Under the pieces are notes generated by a model. The model worked only from the letters and a program-made list of their open reading frames with translations, did no database searches and was not told the origin of the DNA. Made by a program: the position numbers and the translations under genes. Positions 1 to 5,622 of a stretch of DNA of 6,587 nucleotides are shown piece by piece (the first letter of the stretch is position 1; each line of letters starts with the position of its first letter). The stretch comes from Candidatus Heimdallarchaeota archaeon (lineage in GTDB: Archaea; Asgardarchaeota; Heimdallarchaeia; Heimdallarchaeales; Kariarchaeaceae): the NCBI GenBank assembly GCA_029882335.1, contig JAOUKW010000228.1, positions 1 to 6,587 of the forward strand. The letters run 5' to 3'.

Positions 1-495
1 ATAGTTGAAGCTGAAACTACTCAAGTTACACAAAATTTCTTTGGCATTGTAACTTATGGCAGTTTTGAAATAAATACTGAATATGAAGCAATAAAACTTA
101 AAATATCTAATTTGAAATTAACATTAGATAATACCGATATTTTATATTATGATATAACTCTCGGAGTTTACTTTAAAGAAATTGTTAGTGAAGGTACCTA
201 TAATGAAGGGACATTGTATACTATTTCAAATGGTGATGAATTTAAGCTGCGTCAACAATTGTTGGAAGGTACTTGGAACATATCTTTAGAATTAAAATTA
301 ATACATGTAATGGATGAAACTGGAAATAATTTGGGAGAATACTATTATTATACATCTTCCTTTGAAGTAACATATACCTTGGAATATGAGGTTGAAAATA
401 GAATAATTCCAACTATTTTCTTCATATCCAGTCCTTTGATTGGAATGATAGTCTTAGAGTTGCATGTTAGATATAAATTATTAAAAAATAAGTGA
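1..495 (+). CDS. C-terminally membrane-anchored surface protein, 5'-partial
   Basis: The reading frame is open from base 1 to the TGA at 493-495, so this is the last 164 codons of a gene that starts outside the window. A TTG at 112 is an internal Leu codon, not the start. The visible part alternates polar and aromatic residues (for example LYYDITLGVYF and GEYYYYTSSFEVTYTLEYEV), as expected for a beta-sandwich outer domain. It ends in one hydrophobic segment (about residues 135-155 of the visible part, starting IIPTIFFISSPLIG) and a short basic tail, HVRYKLLKNK. The positive tail suggests an outside-facing N-terminal part and a cytoplasmic C-terminus. It contains no Cys, no catalytic motif and no family signature that I recognise. 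The next gene is 151 nt downstream with its own promoter. The membrane anchor is well supported; the function is unknown. Confidence 0.8.
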   Translation: MVEAETTQVTQNFFGIVTYGSFEINTEYEAIKLKISNLKLTLDNTDILYYDITLGVYFKEIVSEGTYNEGTLYTISNGDEFKLRQQLLEGTWNISLELKLIHVMDETGNNLGEYYYYTSSFEVTYTLEYEVENRIIPTIFFISSPLIGMIVLELHVRYKLLKNK

Positions 496-617
496 ATTAC
501 AAAAATAATAATGTAATGATTGTAAAATCGCTTTACAAATATAATTTATCAAATTTAGATTAATAGACAACAGGTCTAACCGATGATTGATTTCAAAATG
601 AGTTCATTATGCTTTAC

Positions 618-630
618 TTTATATTTAATA
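618..630 (+). promoter_or_regulatory. TATA box of the EamA transporter gene
   Basis: TTTATATTTAATA is centred about 23-25 nt before the GTG at 647. That is the usual archaeal TATA-to-start distance when the transcript begins at or next to the start codon. There is no Shine-Dalgarno sequence between the box and the GTG, which supports leaderless translation. Confidence 0.6.
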
Positions 631-646
631 AAAAGTATTATAAAAT

Positions 647-1576
647 GTGAGTAACGTTGATGAAACTACTTTTGCACCAAATATTAATAAGGATAAGTCA
701 ATTATTTTAAACTTTGTCTCAATGTTATTAGTTGCATTATTTTGGGGTTTATCTTGGCCTGCAGGAAGGGTTGTTGCATTATATATTCAACCAAATATTG
801 CTGCATTTTTGAGGGTAACAATTGCACTACCTTTGTTTTTCTTAGCTGCTTATTTTATAGAAGGTAATATCAAAATACCAAAAGAATTTCATAAACAATT
901 ATTTTTTCTTGGTTTACTGCAGGTGACTCTCTACAGTACTTTATTTTTAGTAGGACTAAGATATACCAGTGGATCTGATGCTAGTTTAGTAATTGCTACA
1001 AATCCAGCGATTACTGCGTTTATAGCGAGTCGTAAATATGAGGATGAGAAACTAACAACTAATAAAATTCTAGGATTATTGGTTTCACTAGGAGGTGTAG
1101 TGATTGTTGTACTGTTTAGTCCAAATACACAAGTTGAGACGAGGTATTTGGGTAATTCAATTATTCTATTTGCAGCAATTTGTTGGGCATTTTTCACCGT
1201 TTTTTCTAGACCAATCCTTCAAAAAATCAAACCAATTGTGTTCACTGCATGGATTATGTTCTATGGGTGGATATTTTTATTTATTATTGCAATTATTATT
1301 GGTATTGAAATTCCTCCACTTTCAGAAGTTGCTGTAATTGGATCGTTATTATATATGGCGATTTTTGCTATGGTAATTGCTTATATCCTATTTAACAAAA
1401 GTGTTGGTAAAATAGGTCCTTCAAAGACAGCAATTTTTGTTAATTTGGTCCCAATTATTGGCGTAACTAGTTCTGTCTTAATTTTAAGAGAAAATTTTTC
1501 TCTCTGGTATATTGTTTCTTTAATTATGATATTTACAGGGATCTATGTTGTAAATTCTGAGAAGAGAACAAATTAA
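647..1576 (+). CDS. EamA/DMT-family transporter (drug/metabolite transporter superfamily)
   Basis: This 309-residue protein is typical of the ten-helix DMT exporters, which are two tandem EamA domains of about 140 residues. Hydrophobic segments lie near residues 22-38, 51-70, 84-103, 110-128, 139-157, 169-187, 197-219, 227-249, 258-280 and 285-303. The first helix carries the characteristic FWGLSWPAGR (32-41), and the second repeat has NLVPIIGV (266-273). Family members export metabolites or drugs, or carry amino acids, nucleotides or sugars across the cytoplasmic membrane; the substrate cannot be read from sequence. GTG at 647 is chosen because an in-frame TAA lies at 641-643, the TATA box is correctly spaced, and the next in-frame Met (residue 26) would fall inside helix 1. 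The thioesterase gene starts 89 nt downstream. The family is sure; the substrate is unknown. Confidence 0.93.
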   Translation: MSNVDETTFAPNINKDKSIILNFVSMLLVALFWGLSWPAGRVVALYIQPNIAAFLRVTIALPLFFLAAYFIEGNIKIPKEFHKQLFFLGLLQVTLYSTLFLVGLRYTSGSDASLVIATNPAITAFIASRKYEDEKLTTNKILGLLVSLGGVVIVVLFSPNTQVETRYLGNSIILFAAICWAFFTVFSRPILQKIKPIVFTAWIMFYGWIFLFIIAIIIGIEIPPLSEVAVIGSLLYMAIFAMVIAYILFNKSVGKIGPSKTAIFVNLVPIIGVTSSVLILRENFSLWYIVSLIMIFTGIYVVNSEKRTN

Positions 1577-1584
1577 TAATATAT

Positions 1585-1618
1585 CTTTTTAATTTTCGTC
1601 AGTTATTCGATTTTCTTT
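1585..1618 (+). terminator. T-rich termination region after the transporter gene
   Basis: Just after the transporter stop codon come three T-rich tracts: CTTTTT (1585-1590), ATTTTC (near 1592-1597) and TTTTCTTT (1611-1618). Archaeal RNA polymerase commonly terminates at such oligo-T stretches without a hairpin. The next TATA box begins only 13 nt further on. The call rests on composition alone. Confidence 0.35.
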
Positions 1619-1630
1619 CGTTGATACAGA

Positions 1631-1645
1631 TTAATATTTATAATA
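1631..1645 (+). promoter_or_regulatory. TATA box of the FlK-like thioesterase gene
   Basis: TTAATATTTATAATA is centred about 28 nt before the ATG at 1666 and sits in a short gap with no ribosome-binding site. It fits an archaeal core promoter giving a leaderless or nearly leaderless transcript, and implies this gene can be transcribed apart from the transporter. Confidence 0.6.
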
Positions 1646-1665
1646 CGTGATTATTCAGATAAATT

Positions 1666-2052
1666 ATGGTAGAATTAAATGTAACAATTGGAAAAACTAA
1701 GACAATTGAATTAGAAGTAACCAAAGAAAGAACAGCTTTACATATCGGGTCAGGTTCTATTGGTGTATTATCAACACCTTCTATGATTGCTTCAATGGAA
1801 AAAGCATCAGCGTTAAATGCACAGGAAGATTTACCTGAGGGGTATACAACAGTTGGAACTGTAGTTTGTATTACCCATAATAAGGCAGTAAAACAAGGAG
1901 AAACAGTTCAAGCAATATCAGAAATCAAATCACAAGATAGAAGAAAAATAGAATTTGCAGTGAAGGTTCTATATAAAGGGGAGTTAGTAGGAGAAGGGAA
2001 ACATGAAAGGTTTATAATCAACGAGGAAAACTTTCTATCCAAACTACCATAA
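1666..2052 (+). CDS. FlK-like hotdog-fold acyl-CoA thioesterase
   Basis: This 128-residue protein has the length and motif order of the FlK / COG5496 thioesterase family, cytosolic hotdog enzymes that hydrolyse small acyl-CoA thioesters. The three catalytic residues known in Streptomyces cattleya FlK (Thr42, Glu50, His76) appear here as T37 in LSTPSMI, E45 in ASMEKAS and H71 in CITHNKAV, all shifted by exactly five. G64 in TVGTVVC matches the conserved glycine on the central strand. The C-terminal part (GELVGEGKHERFII, 105-118) is the usual last hairpin. By the same offset, the position of the FlK gate Phe36 is S31, so specificity for fluoroacetyl-CoA is not indicated. The ATG at 1666 has a well-placed TATA box. 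It lies between an exporter and a methyltransferase. Fold and chemistry are likely; the substrate is unknown. Confidence 0.88.
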   Translation: MVELNVTIGKTKTIELEVTKERTALHIGSGSIGVLSTPSMIASMEKASALNAQEDLPEGYTTVGTVVCITHNKAVKQGETVQAISEIKSQDRRKIEFAVKVLYKGELVGEGKHERFIINEENFLSKLP

Positions 2053-2132
2053 ATCCATTTATTCCTATTTAGTTCAGCAATTTTAATTTCACCGATCTCT
2101 AATCTTTTGTACAATTCTATAACATAGGATAT

Positions 2133-2753
2133 ATGCAAGACCACTGGAATAACATTTATAGGTCAAAAGATACTACAGAATTGGGATGGTATGAAGATTC
2201 TCCAGATGAATCATTGTTTTTAATAAAACAAAGTGAAATAAAGAAGGATCATCGAATTTTGGATGTTGGAAGTGGCAGCTCTAAACTAATAGATACATTG
2301 ATTGAAGAAGGATATTCAAATATTATTGCATTAGATCTTTCAGAAGAGGCATTTATTAAGTCTAAAATTAGGATTGGAAATAAATCGTCTTTAGTAAAAT
2401 GGGTTGTAGGCAATATACTAGAAATTGATTTTACTCAAAAAATTGGTTCTATAGATTTATGGCACGATAGAGCAATGTTACATTTTTTAATTGAACCAGA
2501 AGATCAAAATCGTTATTTTAATTTAATAAAACATCATGTGACTAAAGGAGGACACGTAGTACTTGCAACTTTTGCAAAATCCACGGTTTCACAATGTAGT
2601 GGTCTGGATATATTAAATTATGATTTGGAAATGTTTAGACAAAGATTAGGTGTTGAGTTTATTCTTGTAGAAACTAAAAATTTCACCTATACCATGCCTT
2701 CAGGTAGCACAAGAAATTATATTTATGTACATTTTCAAAAAATAATTGATTAA
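2133..2753 (+). CDS. Class I SAM-dependent methyltransferase
   Basis: A 206-residue Rossmann-fold methyltransferase of the small-molecule or protein MT type. Motif I is ILDVGSGSS (42-50), which binds S-adenosylmethionine. The acidic residue for the ribose hydroxyls is D68 in ALDLSEEA. GNILEIDF (93-100) is the adenine-side loop, and IDLWHDRAMLHFL (107-119) is the motif IV region. The N-terminus (HWNNIYRSKDTTELGWYE, 4-21) and the QCSGLDILNYD segment in the C-terminal half are, from memory, hallmarks of a family widespread in bacteria, often named only 'class I SAM-dependent methyltransferase'. The acceptor is not known. ATG 2133 gives the full N-terminal family motif. I see no good TATA box at the leaderless distance and no Shine-Dalgarno; an AT-rich CAATTTTAATTTC about 50 nt upstream could serve, or the gene may be read through from the thioesterase 80 nt upstream. 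Confidence 0.92.
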   Translation: MQDHWNNIYRSKDTTELGWYEDSPDESLFLIKQSEIKKDHRILDVGSGSSKLIDTLIEEGYSNIIALDLSEEAFIKSKIRIGNKSSLVKWVVGNILEIDFTQKIGSIDLWHDRAMLHFLIEPEDQNRYFNLIKHHVTKGGHVVLATFAKSTVSQCSGLDILNYDLEMFRQRLGVEFILVETKNFTYTMPSGSTRNYIYVHFQKIID

Positions 2754-2776
2754 ACTCATTCTAAACACCCTATTAT

Positions 2777-2785
2777 GAAAAAATA
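2777..2785 (-). terminator. Oligo-T terminator of the VOC gene
   Basis: On the minus strand this reads as a run of six T, beginning about 24 nt past the VOC stop codon, in the 53-nt gap between two convergent genes. Such oligo-T tracts are the usual archaeal termination signal. The plus strand has no equivalent T-run here for the methyltransferase gene. Confidence 0.35.
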
Positions 2786-2806
2786 CCTATTTGGTTAGTA
2801 GAATTT

Positions 2807-3181
2807 TCAATTTCCAAAATATTCAATACTAATATTATTATTTTCAATATCCTTAAAATCACATACTAACTTATTTGGGGCTGGACTTCTTATTTCACTA
2901 ACTTCAATCTTATTCTCAATTAAATAGTTGCTCGCAATATTTATATCTTCTACTTCAAATGTTAATCTTATGTTTGAATTATAAGTTTTATTGGAATCTA
3001 AACCGGAGTGAAGGCACAATGAACAGTTCCCACTATTGAAGGATACCCAGTTTTGATCAGTAAAATCATCTGTCAAAGGATAACTTATTGAAAATTGTAA
3101 AATATCTCTATAAAATTCAACCATCAGTTGCATATCTTTTACGTGAATAATGACCTGTTTTAATTCACCAAATATTTTCAT
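2807..3181 (-). CDS. VOC-superfamily (glyoxalase/dioxygenase fold) protein
   Basis: A 124-residue single-domain protein with the paired beta-alpha-beta-beta-beta modules of the vicinal oxygen chelate fold. Module 1 opens with LKQVIIHVKDMQLMVEFYRD (7-26), the classic first strand and helix, and module 2 with IRLTFEVEDINIASNYL (71-87). Candidate metal ligands are H13 on the first strand, H58 in LCLHSG and E120 on the last strand (SIEYFG), placed as in metal-binding VOC enzymes. The family includes glyoxalase I, extradiol dioxygenases, epimerases and antibiotic-binding proteins, so the fold does not give the reaction. The ATG at 3181 has a TATA-like box upstream. The gene converges with the methyltransferase gene and lies 103 nt downstream of a same-strand membrane protein gene. 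Family confident, activity unknown. Confidence 0.87.
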   Translation of the reverse strand: MKIFGELKQVIIHVKDMQLMVEFYRDILQFSISYPLTDDFTDQNWVSFNSGNCSLCLHSGLDSNKTYNSNIRLTFEVEDINIASNYLIENKIEVSEIRSPAPNKLVCDFKDIENNNISIEYFGN

Positions 3182-3197
3182 AAGATAAATCCTTGAA

Positions 3198-3211
3198 TTA
3201 AATATAATAAA
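3198..3211 (-). promoter_or_regulatory. TATA box of the VOC gene
   Basis: On the minus strand this reads TTTATTATATTTAA, with its far edge near -30 and centre about 22-24 nt before the ATG at 3181. It suggests the VOC gene has its own promoter, although it follows another minus-strand gene. Confidence 0.5.
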
Positions 3212-3284
3212 TGTTGTTTTTAGATATTTATTACACCCCTAGATCTGAATATTTTTTATGAGATAAATTCCAAAGATCATAAAT

Positions 3285-4568
3285 TCAATTAGTTAATAAA
3301 ATTTCAATAATAGAAACAAAATTCAATATATCAATCAATATTAGTATCGATAATATTATCGACCCAATTATAGTGACAATTTGTTTATAATTAAAAGGCC
3401 AAGGATTTATTTTGTATAATTCCTCAATAAAATTTGTTAAAGCTTTCATTTCATTCCATAATACACTTTGTTTATCATTGGAATCTTCTAGACTCATATC
3501 TAGATTTAACCATTGAAGTTTTTTATTTTCATAATATTCTTCAAGTAGATCTATCGAAATACTAATTTTATTTTTAATTATTCTATAAATAGCAAATTGA
3601 GGATAAAGGAACAGATACACATCTACTAGGATAAATACCATTAGTATTGTGAACAATATTAAAACAGGATATTCTTTATCTTCACTAAACGATGCCAAAT
3701 AATATACTGCGGAGGAACTTAATACAATAATTAATAATAACAGCAAATTAATCGGAACCAGTGCTTGAGGAATGTTGTTACACCTTCTTCTGAACCGAAT
3801 AATTGAAAAATTCGCGACTTGAGTTTTTTTCAAGTACAAATCATCTTCTAAATTATCCTCTATATCAAGTAATTCATAATTCATATTTTTTATGTAAAAA
3901 TTCCCGTCTCTACCAATGGTAGAAGTGATTTTTGCAAATCCAAATAAAATAAAAATCGATGAAATCAACCCAGAAAAAATGATCCATTGAAAAATTAATT
4001 GAATATTGCCAATTATTAGATACATTAAATCCCATGCAGGAACTGGATATGGATCACTTCCAAGCGATGGCAGATATAAATTGGTAAATCGAGTTGTAAA
4101 ATGCAACGAAAATGCCAAAAAAAATCCAATAATTATTGAAATTCCATTTTTACTTACTGAGTAAAAAGTATTAAATGTAAGATATCGATATTGGTTAAAT
4201 TCATCTTCTGATTTAAATAATTCTGCTAATTTTGCTCTTTTTATTGATTTTCCATAATTTTCTAAATCAGTAAACTTACCTTCTGCTAAATTAATATTAA
4301 ACAAAGTTTTCAGCGAGTTATGAATTTGATTAGATAAAATATTAACAAGCAGTAATACAATCAACATTCCAATATTTTTGGGAAGAAATAAGGTAAGCCA
4401 AAGTTGAAAAACACGATCGTGATAAATAAAGCCAATAACATCAGATATTAACATTATTAACCAATATAATAACATTATATTTTTTGAGAGAATTCCTGTT
4501 TTATACATTACTGGTTTAAAGTAAATTGATTGATTAAGTGAAATTTTTGATAATTTCTCCCTGGTCAT
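3285..4568 (-). CDS. Multi-pass membrane protein of unknown function (427 aa)
   Basis: I do not recognise a named family. Hydrophobic segments near residues 30-48, 55-80, 141-158, 181-213 (long, possibly two helices), 270-294, 299-327 and 395-424 give about seven or eight membrane passes. Charged cytosolic-type stretches lie between them: 81-140 (includes YGKSIKRAKLAELFKSEDEF), 216-268 (acidic LLDIEDNLEDDLYLKK followed by RFRRRCNN) and 331-394. The last loop, about 60 residues, looks helical and runs into INPWPFNYK (387-395) before the final helix. From memory, a WPF motif before a terminal helix recurs in many uncharacterised archaeal and bacterial membrane proteins. There are no ATP-binding, protease or CxxC motifs. 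The ATG at 4568 is supported by a strong TATA box 27 nt upstream. A transporter or channel-like scaffold is possible but unproven. Confidence 0.82.
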   Translation of the reverse strand: MTREKLSKISLNQSIYFKPVMYKTGILSKNIMLLYWLIMLISDVIGFIYHDRVFQLWLTLFLPKNIGMLIVLLLVNILSNQIHNSLKTLFNINLAEGKFTDLENYGKSIKRAKLAELFKSEDEFNQYRYLTFNTFYSVSKNGISIIIGFFLAFSLHFTTRFTNLYLPSLGSDPYPVPAWDLMYLIIGNIQLIFQWIIFSGLISSIFILFGFAKITSTIGRDGNFYIKNMNYELLDIEDNLEDDLYLKKTQVANFSIIRFRRRCNNIPQALVPINLLLLLIIVLSSSAVYYLASFSEDKEYPVLILFTILMVFILVDVYLFLYPQFAIYRIIKNKISISIDLLEEYYENKKLQWLNLDMSLEDSNDKQSVLWNEMKALTNFIEELYKINPWPFNYKQIVTIIGSIILSILILIDILNFVSIIEILLTN

Positions 4569-4589
4569 TGTATTTTACCTTGTTAAAAA

Positions 4590-4601
4590 TAATATATATT
4601 T
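4590..4601 (-). promoter_or_regulatory. TATA box of the 427-aa membrane protein gene
   Basis: The minus strand reads AAATATATATT here, centred about 27 nt before the ATG at 4568. This is the clearest TATA box in the window and implies a leaderless transcript. No Shine-Dalgarno sequence lies in the gap. Confidence 0.65.
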
Positions 4602-5026
4602 GTTTGTAGCTAAGTATAAACAATACTTTTGTTTTTTTATCGATTTCGTATTTCACTGATCCAGTTGATTTTATTAAGTCGATTATGATTTTAAAATTTT
4701 ACATTTGTTAATTGTTGAAATATTACATTTTATTCCTCTCTAATGAGTTGAAAAGGTATGGGTAAGGTCATATCTAATTATTTTCTTACAATATACATTC
4801 TTTTATTACTTTATTGAAATACTGGCCAAGGTATCAAAATATAAAATAATTTTTATTTTTATTAAAATTAAACTATCCGCCGTATTCAAATTTCAATAGC
4901 CTTCTTTTGGCAAATAGTAAAATTTAGTTATTTATTAATTATTCCGATTTCACAATCCCATATAGATAATTTTAATAATTACACCTAAATTTAATTATTT
5001 GTTTTCATATAAATTAGATTAATTTC

Positions 5027-5036
5027 ATATTATAAT
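5027..5036 (+). promoter_or_regulatory. Possible TATA box of the zinc-ribbon protein gene
   Basis: ATATTATAAT lies about 55 nt before the ATG at 5086, so transcription would start near 5055-5060 and leave a leader of roughly 25-30 nt. No TATA-like sequence occurs at the leaderless distance used by the other genes, so this gene may differ in having a short 5' leader. The leader has no convincing Shine-Dalgarno sequence. Confidence 0.4.
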
Positions 5037-5085
5037 TCATTCGTATTAGAAAATGTTTTAGATATGGAATGATTTTTAGAATGAT

Positions 5086-5622
5086 ATGGCATATTGTCCT
5101 GAATGTGGAACGCAAGTAGAAGATTTTGCTACTTTTTGTGGGAATTGTGGTGCATCAATGTCTCAATCCAATAATACTACAACTCAGCAACCAGCAGCTG
5201 GATATCAACCACCTTCTCAACCAGTAGGTGGAATTCAGCAACCTCCTCTTAATCAAGGTTATCAACCACCTTCTCAACAACAAGGTGGTTTTAGACAACC
5301 ACCAGTAGGTGGATTTGTAGCACCCATGGGAGGTGGTGGTAATCAATCAATGGCACAGTACATGATGATGAAAAAAGATAAAGGTTTACCTCTTTTCCTA
5401 TCTTGTATTTGTCCGGGATTAGGTCTCTTGGCAATTGACTCCAACAGATATGGAGGTAAATTTGCGATAGCTTTTTTTGGCAGTATATTGCTTTTCTTCC
5501 TAGGTCCTTTAGTTATTGTTACATGGATACTCGGTATTGTTTGGACAAGCCAAGCAGCAGACGAATATAATATGTTACTTGCACAACAACTTGGTGTAGG
5601 TAATGTGGGTATGGTTTATTAA
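5086..5622 (+). CDS. Zinc-ribbon protein with Gln/Pro/Gly repeats and membrane tail
   Basis: A 178-residue three-part protein. Residues 3-25 form a zinc ribbon: YCPECG (C4, C7) and FCGNCG (C18, C21) would bind one zinc ion. Residues 27-87 are a low-complexity Gln/Pro/Gly linker in which YQPPSQ recurs at 40-45 and 59-64, and PVGG at 46-49 and 73-76. Residues 97-163 are hydrophobic: LPLFLSCICPGLGLLAI (101-117) and a helix at about 124-151, ending WILGIVWTSQAADEYN. This C-terminal layout, PGLG followed by a helix and an A..YN end, resembles the TM2-like domains often joined to zinc ribbons in archaea. The ribbon and linker are probably cytosolic. No enzymatic residues are visible; a membrane-bound adaptor is a fair guess. 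It is divergent from the 427-aa membrane protein gene and ends against the next gene. Confidence 0.88.
   Translation: MAYCPECGTQVEDFATFCGNCGASMSQSNNTTTQQPAAGYQPPSQPVGGIQQPPLNQGYQPPSQQQGGFRQPPVGGFVAPMGGGGNQSMAQYMMMKKDKGLPLFLSCICPGLGLLAIDSNRYGGKFAIAFFGSILLFFLGPLVIVTWILGIVWTSQAADEYNMLLAQQLGVGNVGMVY
5203..5313 (+). repeat. In-frame degenerate repeat encoding the Gln/Pro/Gly linker
   Basis: An 18-nt unit, TATCAACCACCTTCTCAA, occurs exactly at 5203-5220 and again at 5260-5277, 57 nt (19 codons) apart. CCAGTAGGTGGA occurs at 5221-5232 and 5302-5313, 81 nt (27 codons) apart. Both spacings are multiples of three, so the repeat keeps the frame of the zinc-ribbon gene and probably arose by internal duplication. 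Such tracts can change in copy number. Confidence 0.75.

Larger units (their letters stand above)
4569..5085. other. 517-nt AT-rich gap between divergent genes
   Basis: This head-to-head spacer is much longer than the other gaps (53-151 nt). Each end carries the promoter of the flanking gene. In between I see no ORF with coding character: the longest candidate noted is a 19-codon frame from the ATG at 4758. I see no tRNA and no clear C/D-box pair. Small G/C-containing patches (CTGGCCAAGG near 4822-4831, CCGCCG near 4876-4881, GCCTTCTTTTGGC near 4899-4911) stand out from the AT background. A 7-bp AT-only inverted repeat (4847-4853 with 4864-4870) is probably chance. It could hold operators or a small RNA, but nothing is demonstrable. 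Confidence 0.5.

Noticed and set aside
112..114. TTG as the start codon of the first gene
   Set aside because: The frame stays open back to base 1 with similar composition, so the gene is cut by the window edge.
576..596. CGATGATTGA as a C box of a C/D-box small RNA
   Set aside because: It is an imperfect C box and no CTGA D box lies at a suitable distance in the gap.
931..1197. 88-codon minus-strand ORF inside the transporter gene
   Set aside because: It is antisense to a clear EamA protein and has no promoter or family features of its own.
1104..1337. 77-codon plus-strand ORF inside the transporter gene
   Set aside because: It is a frame-shifted shadow; its Leu/Phe-rich content comes from the membrane-helix codons of the real frame.
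2116..2126. TCTATAACATA as TATA box of the methyltransferase gene
   Set aside because: It lies only about 12 nt from the ATG, so transcription would begin inside the gene.
1908..2144. 78-codon minus-strand ORF across the thioesterase 3' end
   Set aside because: It overlaps the last third of the well-supported thioesterase gene and the gap after it, with no coding character.
4758..4817. 19-codon hydrophobic ORF in the long gap
   Set aside because: Very short, no convincing promoter or ribosome-binding site, and expected by chance in AT-rich DNA.
4847..4870. 7-bp inverted repeat (TAATTTT / AAAATTA) as a terminator hairpin
   Set aside because: The stem contains only A/T pairs in an A/T-only stretch, and no plus-strand gene ends nearby.
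5155..5346. 63-codon minus-strand ORF rich in Trp, Leu and Ser
   Set aside because: It is the complement of the CAA/CCA-rich repeat linker, and its odd composition is a product of that repeat.
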